Source: Enterococcus mundtii
GTDB taxonomy: Bacteria; Bacillota; Bacilli; Lactobacillales; Enterococcaceae
Direction of reading: 5' to 3'
DNA length: 64,000 bases
Assembly: GCF_002813755.1 (NCBI RefSeq)
Contig: NZ_CP018061.1
Coordinates: forward strand, 3,214,001-3,278,000
Shown here: piece by piece, positions 52,471 to 62,212 of the stretch
How positions within the stretch are numbered: position 1 is the first letter of the stretch
Layout of the letters: each line of letters begins with the position of its first letter
The notes under the pieces: generated by a model
The model's database searches: none
What the model was told of the DNA's origin: nothing
The model's input: only the letters and a program-made list of their open reading frames with translations
Made by a program: the position numbers and the translations under genes

Positions 52471-52586
52471 GCTGCTTTGCTCCTATGGTATAATCAGTTT
52501 TGTACCTACAGACATGTGGGTATGTCTATAGAGATGATGCGTTGACATGACAAGTCGCTTATGTTTAACACGTAAGGAGTTTTTAT

Positions 52587-53960
52587 ATGATTGATAAAAT
52601 CAAACGATTTGGGCGGAACTTTACCCAGACGACACCTTTTATTTTGAGTAATACGGTTATCTTGGTGCCGTATCTTTTATTTTTAAGTTTGAGTGATGGG
52701 AACCAATGGTTATCGATTTTACCCTTCACTTTGTTCTATACCTTTCGCATGACAGGTCTTTTTTTAGTTAGTAGTATTCGCTTTGGTCTGGATAGCTATA
52801 CCTTGTTGATGATTTCTTTATTGATGGGTGGTGCAGGTTCGTTGATCGGGATTTTTGGTGTCCTTTATTTCCCGTTGTATTATCTATCAAGTGTACTTCT
52901 AGGACTAAGTGCGGCATGGCTGATCCCCACAAATATCACAGTGAATTACCATGAAAAACAACAGGGATTCACGAACATGTCAGCAAATAAATTTCCATTT
53001 GCGATTTTATTGTTGCTTCTTTTGTTTCGGGGGATCGAGCTTCCTGGGTCAACACAAGTCGTCATGACGTTAGCTTTATATACATTGTTCTATATTATGG
53101 CATACCATACGGTCAGTCATTATCCACGCTACGAATTAGATTTTAAAGAGATGAAGTCGAATGTGGTAGTTACCAAAGAGTTGCTTTTATTTATCGGCTT
53201 TTTCGTTTTGTTGTTTCTTTTGAGAAATGCTCGTTTGTTGATTGACCCTGCGTTATTTGATGTGGCAATCTATGGATTTATGCTGTTGTTTCTATTTGCG
53301 GCTTTTTATCTTGGGAGAGCGAGAAAGCATTGGAAATTACCCACTTGGTTGAATAGTTTTACTTTTTTGAATGGGATGTTAGGCAATTTTCTTTTTTTAT
53401 TCGGGACACTTTATATCGGTCGTATCTATGGTTTCGACTATTTGGGCGTGTATATGTATTTACCTTATGTTGCAGGGATGGTGTTAGCTAAAATCATTGG
53501 CAATCAAGTGATCCAGATTCCGACGATCGAACCAGTCCTCATTCAATTAGCCGGAGTATTTAGTTCATTGATGGTACTGTTACTTCCACAAATCGGTTTT
53601 GTGGTTGGCTTATTCTTATTAAGTTTTTGGCATGCGATAATAGGCAGTTGGTTGAATCGTACGTATTATGAGATCGACGCAGAAATACCGATGGATAATC
53701 GCGTGATCAAGAAGTTTACGACGCAAAACAAAGGAAGTGTGACCCATCAATTCTTATTGATGTCATTGATGTTATTGATGGCACAATGGTTGGACAAACC
53801 TGTGAGTGTATTGCTCCAACTGACTGGTAGTCTGAGCGTGCCAAACGCGATGATCCAATTGTTAGTGTACGTAAAATGGATAAATGTCAGTGTATTGCTC
53901 CTTGGGGTAACTGCTGTTTATCTTTTATGGAGGAAAGAACATGCGAAAAATATTCATTGA
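52587..53960 (+). CDS. Polytopic membrane protein, unrecognised (457 aa)
   Basis: A 457-residue protein with about twelve hydrophobic segments after a basic start (MIDKIKRFGRNFTQTTPF). There are short connecting loops, and a charged middle loop (NYHEKQQGFTNMSANKF) and late loop (EIDAEIPMDNRVIKKFTTQN). The number of helices and central loop resemble major-facilitator carriers, but no MFS signature is clear. AAGGAG precedes the ATG. Its 3' end overlaps yaiI by 20 bases, so they are co-translated. The substrate and family are unknown. Confidence 0.7.
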   Translation: MIDKIKRFGRNFTQTTPFILSNTVILVPYLLFLSLSDGNQWLSILPFTLFYTFRMTGLFLVSSIRFGLDSYTLLMISLLMGGAGSLIGIFGVLYFPLYYLSSVLLGLSAAWLIPTNITVNYHEKQQGFTNMSANKFPFAILLLLLLFRGIELPGSTQVVMTLALYTLFYIMAYHTVSHYPRYELDFKEMKSNVVVTKELLLFIGFFVLLFLLRNARLLIDPALFDVAIYGFMLLFLFAAFYLGRARKHWKLPTWLNSFTFLNGMLGNFLFLFGTLYIGRIYGFDYLGVYMYLPYVAGMVLAKIIGNQVIQIPTIEPVLIQLAGVFSSLMVLLLPQIGFVVGLFLLSFWHAIIGSWLNRTYYEIDAEIPMDNRVIKKFTTQNKGSVTHQFLLMSLMLLMAQWLDKPVSVLLQLTGSLSVPNAMIQLLVYVKWINVSVLLLGVTAVYLLWRKEHAKNIH

Positions 53961-54387
53961 TGGTGACGGCTCTCCAGTGAAAAATGATGTGATTGAAATT
54001 GCGGCATCTTTTCAATTAGAGGTAATGATCGTGACAAGTGTCGATCACTATACTAATAAAGAGTATCCAAGTTATGTACAGTTTGTTTATGTCGATAAAG
54101 GGGCAGACAGTGCAGATTATAAAATCGTCGGGCTGATCAAAAATGGTGATTTTTTGATCACTCAAGATTATGGCTTAGCTTCACTGGTCTTACCTAAAGG
54201 TGTTAGAGTCTTTCATCAATCGGGGAAAGAGTTTGATACCACGAACATTGACGGATTATTGGAACAACGTTACCAAAGCAGTAAGTTGAGAAAAGCGGGT
54301 ATCCGGACGAAAGGGCCGAAGCCTTTCACTCACGAAGATCACCAACGGTTCAAAGAAGCGCTGATCCGAGCGCTTAAAGAAAGTTGA
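53941..54387 (+). CDS. YaiI/YqxD-family (DUF188) protein
   Basis: A 148-residue protein of the UPF0178 (YaiI/YqxD) family. The N-terminal IFIDGDGSPVKNDVIEIA carries Asp residues of a PIN/NYN-like nuclease fold, QDYGLASLVLPKG (near residue 80) and the C-terminal AGIRTKGPKPFTHEDHQRF complete the signature. Nuclease activity has been proposed for the fold but not shown to my knowledge. It overlaps the upstream membrane gene. Confidence 0.92.
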   Translation: MRKIFIDGDGSPVKNDVIEIAASFQLEVMIVTSVDHYTNKEYPSYVQFVYVDKGADSADYKIVGLIKNGDFLITQDYGLASLVLPKGVRVFHQSGKEFDTTNIDGLLEQRYQSSKLRKAGIRTKGPKPFTHEDHQRFKEALIRALKES

Positions 54388-54402
54388 ATAGAATATAAAA
54401 CA

Positions 54403-54448
54403 GGTGAACATTGTTTCTAACTAAACAGAAGCGGTGTTCATCTTTTTT
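54403..54448 (+). terminator. Terminator after yaiI
   Basis: GGTGAACA pairs with TGTTCATC, inner GTTT/AAAC, followed by TTTTTTA. Confidence 0.75.
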
Positions 54449-54563
54449 ATTGCTAAAATAAGTACGATATCTTTGATTGATTCTATAACAAAAGATATAA
54501 TTATGAAGATTATTTAATTATATAATCATATATTTTTAACCAAAAAAGAAGGGAGTGCAGAAA

Positions 54564-54929
54564 ATGAAACATGTGAAGGCGTTGGTGGTAAAAGCAATCA
54601 TGATTTGGGCAATTTTGTGGATCGTTTTAACGGGACTGTATGGTGTTAGTTTCATGGATTCAACGATTGTCGGAGTAATCATTGTTGTCATGATCTATGT
54701 ATTAGGTGATTTGGTGATTTTACGAAAAGTAGGAAATATCGCGGCTACAATTGCAGATGCTGGTTCAGCTGCAGTCATTCTATGGTTATATCTTTATTTT
54801 ATGAACGATATGACGGATATTTGGATGAAGGTTTTAATACCTGCGTTATTGATCGGGATCGCTGAATGGTTCTTCCATAAGTGGTTGTTGTCACAAAGAA
54901 TCGTACCAGATGAACGAAAAATGAAATAA
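54564..54929 (+). CDS. DUF2512 (YndM-like) membrane protein
   Basis: A 121-residue protein with four helices: VKALVVKAIMIWAILWIVL, STIVGVIIVVMIYVLGDLVI, AATIADAGSAAVILWLYLYF and VLIPALLIGIAEWFFHKWLL. The GDLVILRKVGN and IADAG segments are typical of DUF2512. Function unknown. The frame opens at a GTG at 54555, but GGGAG with eight bases spacing supports the ATG at 54564. Confidence 0.8.
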   Translation: MKHVKALVVKAIMIWAILWIVLTGLYGVSFMDSTIVGVIIVVMIYVLGDLVILRKVGNIAATIADAGSAAVILWLYLYFMNDMTDIWMKVLIPALLIGIAEWFFHKWLLSQRIVPDERKMK

Positions 54930-55030
54930 TCAAACAAAAAAAGCTGAAATTATCAAATAGATAGCGAGCAAAAGGCTACAGACTAAAAAACAGGAATAGT
55001 GTGTATCCTTAACTCTAATCATCAAGCAAT

Positions 55031-55116
55031 GAGGTTGTGTCAAAAGCACACAGCTTAAAAAATAAACGAGAACATCCGAAAATAGTTTCATATTTTGGGA
55101 TGTTTTCGTTTATTTC
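55031..55116. repeat. Single palindromic element forming the 3' end of the UbiB-type gene
   Basis: GAGGTTGTG (the reverse of CACAACCTC) begins an element whose core hairpin AAATAAACGAGAACATCC (from 55060) pairs with GGATGTTTTCGTTTATTT (to 55115). The stop codon of the UbiB-type gene (55110-55112) is inside the right arm. It probably also acts as that gene's terminator. Confidence 0.7.
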
Positions 55117-56855
55117 CGTCGTTTTTTATAATAGTTGATCAATGTATCGATGGCTAAAAAGAGAATGACTACAGCTGCGATCGTATACGTGAATATACCT
55201 AATAGTGTAATAAAATTGATTTGATCGTCTGGTGCAGCTTGGACGAGCAGCGAAGAACCGACGATCAATGCGGCGAGTATCACACCAAATACTAAGCGGT
55301 TCACCATACTTTCGATCCGGTTCATCAGTTGGTCTTGTTTCTTTAGTTCCAAATTGATTTTTCCTTGTCCAGAACGCCAAGTTTCTAGAAGATGGTAGAC
55401 TTGCTGTGGGATTTTCGGTACGGTTTTGATACCATCGAGTATATCTAAGCCCGCTTGCTTCAATGTATCTTCGACAGAGAGATGTGCTAAGAAATATCGT
55501 TGTGCAATGGGCGTAGCGACTTCCATCAAAGATACTTCAGGATCAAGGACACGAATCACTCCTTCTAATGTGCTAAACGCTTTAAGCAATAACGTGATAT
55601 CACGATCGATTTGTAAGTTGTTCTGATGGCAAATCGAGACGATCTGCGCAAAGACTTCTTGCAAGTCGATTTCTTCAAGGGGGAGGTCTAAATATTGTGT
55701 CAAAAAGCTAGCGAGTTGTTGATGGAATTCACTTTCATCAAAAGGCCCTTCTTGTTGACATAAGTTGATGACGGCTTTTTCAATACGGTAAATATCTCGT
55801 GTATAAATCGCTAAAACGATTTCCATCAGCTTTTGTCTTAGCGAAGCGGAGAGACTACCCATCATACCGAAATCAATATAACTGATTGTATATGGTTGCA
55901 ACGGTTCAGTGACAGTAGCAGTCGTTTTGAAAGAAATCGCGCCTAGTTGTTTTTGGTGTTCTTTTGTGTCTGTCGTTACATTTTCTGAAAGTTCTTCAAC
56001 GCTCAAAGGATGGAACAATAAATTCCCAGGATGTGGATCGGCATGAAAAAAACCATCGTCAAAGATTTGCTTCATAAAATGTTCAATCAATCGTTTAGCC
56101 ACTTGTTGTTTCAATTGAGTATTCGTAAGTGTCTCAATGAGACGTTCATCCGTTTCTTCAAGATTCATCAATTGGTTGAAGTTCTTTCCAGACATTTCTT
56201 CCATCACAATGACTTTTTTTGTGCAAAGTGCCTCATAGATTTTAGGGGATCTAATTTCATACCAATGGTTGTTTAGGTCATAGAAACGTGCGCCATTTTG
56301 ACTTTCTTTGTAGAAGTCCAACTCGTTTATCAATGAACGTTTGACTTCTTGCAACACGCCTTTTAAATCGATGACGCTTGTTTCAGGAATATATTTGATC
56401 AAAGGAATCGCCCGTTCGAATAACTGTAAGTCCATCATGATTTCCTTCGCAATATTTGGATGTTGGACTTTTACAACGACTGCATCGCCATTCTTTAACG
56501 TTGCACGATGCGCTTGACCCATAGAGGCAGAAGCGAAAGGTGCTTTATTGAAGCTAGTAAAAATCGTTTCTAAGGATGCGTCTAATTCCTGTTCAATCGT
56601 TTTTTTCGTCGTGACAAAGGGATCACTTGGTACATTGTCTTGCAATGTTTTGAATGTCTTAGTAAACTCAGCAGAGAGTAAGTCATCACGTACAGAAAGC
56701 ATTTGCCCAATTTTTATAAAGGTTGAGCCAAGTTCTTCAAAGGCTTTTTTTACTTGTTCAGGATTTTTTTGTTGGATCAGATTAGGCAGAACATTTTCTT
56801 TGATGAATACGTGAATGATTTCTGTTAAGCGGCTTCGAGAAGTAGTTTTGGTCAT
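55110..56855 (-). CDS. UbiB/AarF (ABC1)-family atypical protein kinase
   Basis: A 581-residue membrane-associated kinase-like protein. The conserved KxGQ becomes TFIKIGQMLSVRDDLL near residue 50, the Ala-rich nucleotide loop is ASMGQAHRATLKNGDAVVVKVQHP near residue 110, and the catalytic/metal region is DGFFHADPHPGNLLF near residue 268, with YIDFGMMGS further on. Two C-terminal helices (LVFGVILAALIVGSSLLV and FTYTIAAVVILFLAI) anchor it. UbiB proteins support quinone or lipid metabolism in Gram-negatives; the role in fermenting Firmicutes is unknown. Confidence 0.9.
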   Translation of the reverse strand: MTKTTSRSRLTEIIHVFIKENVLPNLIQQKNPEQVKKAFEELGSTFIKIGQMLSVRDDLLSAEFTKTFKTLQDNVPSDPFVTTKKTIEQELDASLETIFTSFNKAPFASASMGQAHRATLKNGDAVVVKVQHPNIAKEIMMDLQLFERAIPLIKYIPETSVIDLKGVLQEVKRSLINELDFYKESQNGARFYDLNNHWYEIRSPKIYEALCTKKVIVMEEMSGKNFNQLMNLEETDERLIETLTNTQLKQQVAKRLIEHFMKQIFDDGFFHADPHPGNLLFHPLSVEELSENVTTDTKEHQKQLGAISFKTTATVTEPLQPYTISYIDFGMMGSLSASLRQKLMEIVLAIYTRDIYRIEKAVINLCQQEGPFDESEFHQQLASFLTQYLDLPLEEIDLQEVFAQIVSICHQNNLQIDRDITLLLKAFSTLEGVIRVLDPEVSLMEVATPIAQRYFLAHLSVEDTLKQAGLDILDGIKTVPKIPQQVYHLLETWRSGQGKINLELKKQDQLMNRIESMVNRLVFGVILAALIVGSSLLVQAAPDDQINFITLLGIFTYTIAAVVILFLAIDTLINYYKKRRK

Positions 56856-57033
56856 AACTATGCCTCCTTTCTCTTATCATAACGATAAAGAAAAAAAGCG
56901 ACAACTATTCCGCTGTTTTTTGAATAAAATGACACGTACCTCACCTTTTTTCAAATAAGCTGTTTGCATCTTTTGTTTTTGTGCTAAAATATGAAGTAAA
57001 AATGAATGATATCGAATACAGGAGGAAAATCTT

Positions 57034-58101
57034 TTGAAGATTACTTTATTATATGGTGGACGCAGTGCGGAACACGAAGTTTCGATTCTTTCAGCGTTTT
57101 CCGTTTTAAATGCTATTTATTATGCTTATTATCAAGTACAGCTCGTATTTATTAGTAAAGACGGCCAATGGGTCAAAGGCCCATTGTTGACTGAAAAACC
57201 TACAAGTGAAGAAGAATTGCACTTGACGTGGGACCCAAGTGGGAAAATGACAGAAGGATTTACCGGCACTGTCATCAATCCAGGAGAGATCAAAGAAGAA
57301 GGAACCATCGTCTTCCCAGTTCTACACGGTCCAAATGGCGAGGATGGCACGATCCAAGGATTCTTGGAAACCTTGAATATGCCTTATGTCGGTGCGGGTG
57401 TGTTGACGAGTGCTTGTGCCATGGATAAGATCATGACAAAATATATTTTACAAGCAGCCGGAGTACCGCAAGTACCTTATGTTCCAGTTTTGAAGAATCA
57501 ATGGAAAGAAAATCCTAAAAAGGTATTTGACCAATGTGAAGGCTCATTGCTTTATCCGATGTTCGTGAAGCCAGCAAATATGGGTTCGAGCGTGGGGATC
57601 ACTAAAGCTGAAAATCGAGAAGAATTACAGAATGCCTTAGCAACAGCTTACCAATACGATTCACGTGCCATCGTGGAACAAGGAATCGAAGCACGGGAGA
57701 TCGAAGTCGCTGTTTTAGGAAATGAAGACGTCCGCACGACCTTGCCTGGTGAAGTGGTGAAAGACGTGGCATTTTACGATTATGATGCGAAGTACATCAA
57801 TAATCGCATCGAGATGCAGATTCCAGCCGAAGTACCAGAAGAAGTCCATCAAAAAGCACAAGAGTATGCAAAATTAGCGTATACGATGTTAGGTGGAAGT
57901 GGCTTGAGCCGTTGTGATTTCTTCTTGACGAATAAAAATGAATTATTCCTGAATGAATTAAATTCAATGCCTGGATTTACAGCATTCAGCATGTACCCAT
58001 TGCTTTGGGAAAATATGGGCTTGAAATACGGTGACTTGATTGAAGAGTTGATCCAATTAGGCTTGAACCGTTATAATCAAAGACAAAGTTTCTTTGACTA
58101 A
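57034..58101 (+). CDS. ddl: D-alanine--D-alanine ligase
   Basis: A 355-residue ATP-grasp ligase joining two D-alanines for the peptidoglycan precursor. LLYGGRSAEHEVSILSA opens the N-terminal domain, VLHGPNGEDGTIQGFLE follows, and KPANMGSSVGITK and the C-terminal LNELNSMPGFTAFSMYP complete the substrate and metal sites. The FYDYDAKY loop has the Tyr expected of D-Ala-D-Ala rather than D-Ala-D-Lac ligases, so no vancomycin-type change is indicated. The start is TTG with AGGAGGAAAA. murF follows. Confidence 0.97.
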   Translation: MKITLLYGGRSAEHEVSILSAFSVLNAIYYAYYQVQLVFISKDGQWVKGPLLTEKPTSEEELHLTWDPSGKMTEGFTGTVINPGEIKEEGTIVFPVLHGPNGEDGTIQGFLETLNMPYVGAGVLTSACAMDKIMTKYILQAAGVPQVPYVPVLKNQWKENPKKVFDQCEGSLLYPMFVKPANMGSSVGITKAENREELQNALATAYQYDSRAIVEQGIEAREIEVAVLGNEDVRTTLPGEVVKDVAFYDYDAKYINNRIEMQIPAEVPEEVHQKAQEYAKLAYTMLGGSGLSRCDFFLTNKNELFLNELNSMPGFTAFSMYPLLWENMGLKYGDLIEELIQLGLNRYNQRQSFFD

Positions 58102-58298
58102 TTGAAACGTAATCAGCACAAGTATGTATGTGTCGAAGTAGTATGTATAGCAAAATAAAGGTTGTGGATGATCATCTGGTACTGATTGAAAGCGAAAGAT
58201 TTTTACTATTCGACGCTATCAGTATTGGCGATTTTCACCACCTTTTTTGTTCCTATTCCTATAGGACTACTGGTCTAAATCGAAAGGACAGAGAATGG

Positions 58299-59651
58299 AT
58301 GAACATAACAATACAAGAAATTGCTCAAGCAGTTGGAAGTCACCATGAGTCAACCCAATCAATCACAGGAGTAGAATTTGATAGCCGCAAAATCAAAGAA
58401 GGCGATTTGTTCGTTCCTTTAGCTGGCGCAAGAGATGGGCATGAATTTATTGAACAAGCTATCGCAAATGGGGCAGTTGCTTCTTTTTGGAGTTGGGCAG
58501 CCGAAAAGGCACCAGAGGGGATCGAGATCATACCAGTTTCTGATCCTTTAAAAGCAATGCAAGAGTTGGCGCAATACTATTTGAAAAAAGTTGGGGCAGA
58601 TGTGGTGGCTGTTACCGGTAGTAATGGGAAGACGACCACAAAGGATCTAACAGCTTCTGTCTTAGCGCAAGGATATAAAACTTATAAAACACAAGGAAAT
58701 TACAATAATAATATTGGCATGCCTTATACGATCTTGCATATGCCTCAAGATACTGAAAAAATCGTTTTAGAAATGGGAATGGATCATGCCAATGAAATTA
58801 CGGAACTCTCGTTGCTGGCACAACCAAAAGTTGCAGCAATCACGATGATCGGTGAGGCTCATATCGAGAATTTAGGGTCACGAGAAGGTATCGCCAAAGC
58901 AAAAATGGAAATTGCTGACGGGTTGCTACCAGACGGATTATTGATCGTACCGAATAATGAACCATTGCTAGAACCGTTGGTTGCTCCATTGTCTCAAAAA
59001 ATCAAGACGTTTGGAATCGAACAAGGCGATATTTCTGCACAACAAATCATTGAAGAAAAGCAACAAACGACATTTATCGTTGAAGGCGAATCATTCACGA
59101 TCCCTTTACCTGGTAAGTATAATGTGACGAACGCGCTGATTGCTTATGCGATCGGGCAGTTTTTCGAGTTGTCTCTGTCGGAAATCCGACGAGGTCTAGC
59201 AACTGTCACAGTGACACAAAACCGAACAGAATGGCTGACTGCTGGAAACGGGGCAGCGATCTTAAGCGATGTTTATAATGCCAATCCTACAGCTATGGGA
59301 TTAGTCTTAGATACTGTAGCAAGCCTCCCAGCAGCGGGACGAAAACTTGCCGTGTTAGCCGATATGTTGGAGCTAGGGGTAGACTCGCCTCTCATGCATG
59401 CTTCCATGAGTGAACATATTTCTTCAGACATCTTCTCGATGATCTTTTTGTATGGAAAAGAAATGCAGGCGTTAAAAGATGCTTTGGCTCAGAAATATCC
59501 TGATTTGCCGGTTTATTATACCGAAGAAAATAAAGAGCAATTGATTGCAGCGGTGATTGCTGAGATCCAGCCAGATGACACGATTGTACTAAAAGGTAGT
59601 AATAGTATGGGCTTGATTGAAGTGGTCGAACGACTACAAGAAATGAAATAA
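58299..59651 (+). CDS. murF: UDP-MurNAc-tripeptide--D-alanyl-D-alanine ligase
   Basis: A 450-residue Mur ligase that adds the D-Ala-D-Ala made by Ddl to the cell-wall precursor. The N-terminal ITGVEFDSRKIKEGDLFVPL is the MurF substrate domain, the P-loop is VTGSNGKTTTKDL near residue 107, and the last domain has DVYNANPTAMG and LGDM-type LADMLELG. The frame runs back to 58128, but the family length and AAAGGACAGAG indicate the ATG at 58299. The 197 bases between ddl and murF hold no clear feature. Confidence 0.95.
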   Translation: MNITIQEIAQAVGSHHESTQSITGVEFDSRKIKEGDLFVPLAGARDGHEFIEQAIANGAVASFWSWAAEKAPEGIEIIPVSDPLKAMQELAQYYLKKVGADVVAVTGSNGKTTTKDLTASVLAQGYKTYKTQGNYNNNIGMPYTILHMPQDTEKIVLEMGMDHANEITELSLLAQPKVAAITMIGEAHIENLGSREGIAKAKMEIADGLLPDGLLIVPNNEPLLEPLVAPLSQKIKTFGIEQGDISAQQIIEEKQQTTFIVEGESFTIPLPGKYNVTNALIAYAIGQFFELSLSEIRRGLATVTVTQNRTEWLTAGNGAAILSDVYNANPTAMGLVLDTVASLPAAGRKLAVLADMLELGVDSPLMHASMSEHISSDIFSMIFLYGKEMQALKDALAQKYPDLPVYYTEENKEQLIAAVIAEIQPDDTIVLKGSNSMGLIEVVERLQEMK

Positions 59652-59662
59652 AAACTGTAAAC

Positions 59663-59691
59663 TTGCAGAAAACAATAAATTATGCTAGAAT
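59663..59691 (+). promoter_or_regulatory. cshA promoter
   Basis: TTGCAG (59663-59668), 17 bases, and TGC-TAGAAT (extended -10, 59686-59691). Confidence 0.75.
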
Positions 59692-59697
59692 AACCTA

Positions 59698-59967
59698 TTG
59701 CCGAAAGATGAAGAGAAATTGGACTGGCTTGATGATGAAATGCGAAAGCCAGATGTCATAACAATGATAAAGCTGAACGCGACCCGTTTGGCTTTTCTAA
59801 TGCCTAAACTTCGCAAAGTGATTTTTCGGTGGTGCCACAGGGGCTAAGAATGGATGGGAAACGTGCGTGGCCACTGTCAAAAAAGCAACAGACACTTTGA
59901 CCGAACAAAAGACGGGGTAGCAAACTATAGCTACATCCTCAGTTAACAACCATATAGGAGGATTCAT
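59698..59967 (+). promoter_or_regulatory. Long structured leader of cshA
   Basis: About 270 untranslated bases separate the promoter from the TTG start. CTGGCTT/AAGCCAG forms one hairpin (59733-59763), GTTTGGC...GCCTAAAC another, and GTGGTGCCAC with GTGGCCAC a third. No T run or frame. Cold-induced DEAD-box helicase genes often have long leaders; a thermosensing or autoregulatory role is inference. Confidence 0.5.
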
Positions 59968-61503
59968 TTGAAATTTAAAGAACTAGAATTATCACCAGAA
60001 TTATTAAAATCAGTAGAACGTGCAGGATTTGAAGAAGCGACGCCGATCCAATCAGAAACGATCCCACTTGCCTTACAAGGTAAAGATGTGATTGGACAAG
60101 CACAAACAGGAACAGGTAAAACTGCTGCGTTTGGCTTACCGATGTTAGAGAAAATCGATGCAAGTCGTCAAGAACTACAAGGATTGGTTATTGCACCAAC
60201 ACGTGAATTAGCGATCCAAACACAAGAAGAACTTTATCGTTTAGGACGTGACAAACGTGTCCGTGTCCAAGCTGTCTATGGTGGCGCCGATATCGGTCGC
60301 CAAATCCGTGGATTGAAAGACCGTCCACATATCGTCGTTGGTACACCGGGTCGTATGTTAGACCATATCAACCGTCACACATTGAAACTTGGAACAGTTG
60401 AAACATTAGTATTAGATGAAGCAGACGAAATGTTGAACATGGGCTTCTTAGAAGATATCGAAAGTATTATCTCTAAAGTACCAGACCAACGTCAAACACT
60501 ATTGTTCTCAGCAACAATGCCACCAGCAATCAAAAACATCGGTGTGAAATTCATGAAAGATCCAACACACGTGAAAATCAAAACCAAAGAAATGACTGCT
60601 GATTTGATCGATCAATACTATGTACGCGCAAAAGAATACGAAAAATTCGATGTGATGACTCGCTTGCTCGATGTACAATCACCAGAATTAACGATCGTCT
60701 TCGGACGTACAAAACGTCGTGTAGATGAATTAGCTCGTGGCTTAGAAGCTCGTGGCTATCGTGCAGAAGGTATCCATGGCGACCTTTCCCAACAAAAACG
60801 TATGAGCGTATTACGTTCATTCAAGAGTGGTCATTTAGATATTTTAGTTGCTACAGACGTAGCTGCACGTGGTTTAGATATCTCAGGAGTTACTCATGTA
60901 TACAACTATGATATCCCACAAGATCCAGAAAGCTATGTTCACCGTATCGGTCGTACTGGTCGTGCAGGTAAAGGTGGTATGTCAGTAACTTTCGTTACAC
61001 CAAACGAAATGGGTTACTTACATGTTATTGAAAACTTAACGAAAAAACGTATGACAACTTTACGTCCACCGACTGAAAAAGAAGCATTCAAAGGACAACT
61101 AGGCGCTGCTATTGAACAAATCGAAGAAAAACTTGAAGAGAATGGCTTAGATAAATATCTGCAAACTGCGGATAAATTATTGGAAGAATACTCTGCTCAA
61201 GATTTAGTCGCTTTATTGTTGAAAACAACAGCCAAAGATCCATCAGATGCAACACCAGTAAAAATCACACCAGAACGTCCATTGCCAATGCAAAAAAAAG
61301 GCTACAACAAAAATGGTAAACGTGGTGGCGGAAGTGGCGGCGGAAACAGCCGTAATCGTCGTGATAATGGCAACTACCGTGGCAACAAAAATTCAAAAGG
61401 TAGCGGTAGCTACAGCAAAAACCATAACAAACAAAAAGACAATGGTGGAAAACGCACAAACGACAAAAAACGTGGTTTCGTGATCCGCACGAACAACGAC
61501 TAA
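59968..61503 (+). CDS. cshA: DEAD-box RNA helicase CshA
   Basis: A 511-residue RNA helicase. In order: the Q motif ([13 protein letters not shown]), AQTGTGKT (motif I), [28 protein letters not shown] (motif II), SATMP (motif III), [25 protein letters not shown] and [11 protein letters not shown] (motif VI). The last 80 residues are a Gly/Asn/Arg/Lys-rich RNA-binding tail. CshA works in ribosome assembly and in RNA decay with PNPase. The start is TTG after ATAGGAGG. A terminator hairpin follows. Confidence 0.96.
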   Translation: MKFKELELSPELLKSVERAGFEEATPIQSETIPLALQGKDVIGQAQTGTGKTAAFGLPMLEKIDASRQELQGLVIAPTRELAIQTQEELYRLGRDKRVRVQAVYGGADIGRQIRGLKDRPHIVVGTPGRMLDHINRHTLKLGTVETLVLDEADEMLNMGFLEDIESIISKVPDQRQTLLFSATMPPAIKNIGVKFMKDPTHVKIKTKEMTADLIDQYYVRAKEYEKFDVMTRLLDVQSPELTIVFGRTKRRVDELARGLEARGYRAEGIHGDLSQQKRMSVLRSFKSGHLDILVATDVAARGLDISGVTHVYNYDIPQDPESYVHRIGRTGRAGKGGMSVTFVTPNEMGYLHVIENLTKKRMTTLRPPTEKEAFKGQLGAAIEQIEEKLEENGLDKYLQTADKLLEEYSAQDLVALLLKTTAKDPSDATPVKITPERPLPMQKKGYNKNGKRGGGSGGGNSRNRRDNGNYRGNKNSKGSGSYSKNHNKQKDNGGKRTNDKKRGFVIRTNND

Positions 61504-61540
61504 TCCACATGTAAAGGGGTGGTCTCAGAAGGACCATCCG

Positions 61541-61599
61541 AATAAGCCCGTCAGATCCAAAAATAGCTTACCTATTTTTGGCCTTGACGGGCTTATTTT
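61541..61599 (+). terminator. Terminator after cshA
   Basis: AATAAGCCCGTC pairs with GACGGGCTTATT, inner CCAAAAATAG/CTATTTTTGG, then TTTG. A smaller GGTGGTC/GACCATC hairpin lies just before it (61516-61539). Confidence 0.85.
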
Positions 61600-61939
61600 G
61601 TATTGTTTATTTGGAATTGATAGATAATAAAAAAACAAACATACTCTCTCTTTCATTACATAAAGAAGTAGAGATCATAGGGTAAAAATCTACTAATAAT
61701 GGGAAGTCTAAGAGTATTAAGTATAAATTTAACGTAGTTCCTCCTTTTAGCAGGTAATTTAGATAACTTTAACAAAAATGTTATTTAAAAAAATAAAATA
61801 TTTAGCTTTTTAAGGATATAGCAACAAATTTTTGTTTTTTTTGTTTATTAAGTAAAAATAATTTCTTTTTTTATGCGTGATCCATGGTAAATTAGAATTA
61901 ATACCAATAAAATCATTTTATAAACAAACAAGGCGGAAA

Positions 61940-62014
61940 ATGATTTATATATCAGCTGTTTTTCGAATTGTACGTCTTATTTTTTTGAAAAACGTTCGTA
62001 AAAAAAAGCAATGA
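61940..62014 (+). CDS. Possible 24-codon basic hydrophobic peptide
   Basis: ATG after AAGGCGGAAA opens MIYISAVFRIVRLIFLKNV and ends RKKKQ. The layout, short helix plus basic tail, is like small membrane peptides, but there is no clear promoter and the region is very AT-rich. The rest of 61600-62200 shows nothing I can support. Confidence 0.25.
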   Translation: MIYISAVFRIVRLIFLKNVRKKKQ

Positions 62015-62212
62015 AGTGACTTGAACTGTTTTCTTTGAGTCAGAGATTTTTAGCAATCAATTCTCAATGGTTTTTTATTGGAGAAAATGAAGAAGTGGTT
62101 TTTCACTAGGGAACAACTTTCATTTTTGTTATTTCTAGACTTATTGGTGGTAAATTGTCTAAAATTTGGTAGAATTAGAGTGTTCTAAAATTTTTTGAAA
62201 AGAGAATCGTGT

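Noticed and set aside
57034..58101. Vancomycin-resistance-type ligase
   Set aside because: The FYDYDAKY loop and the ddl-murF context are those of the ordinary D-Ala-D-Ala ligase; no vanH or vanX is present.
58128..58298. 57-codon N-terminal extension of MurF
   Set aside because: Not similar to MurF, beyond family length, and the ribosome site fits the ATG at 58299.
61600..62200. Hidden gene or RNA in the AT-rich gap before acpS
   Set aside because: Apart from one doubtful 24-codon frame there are only AT-rich runs without consistent pairings, promoters or ribosome sites.
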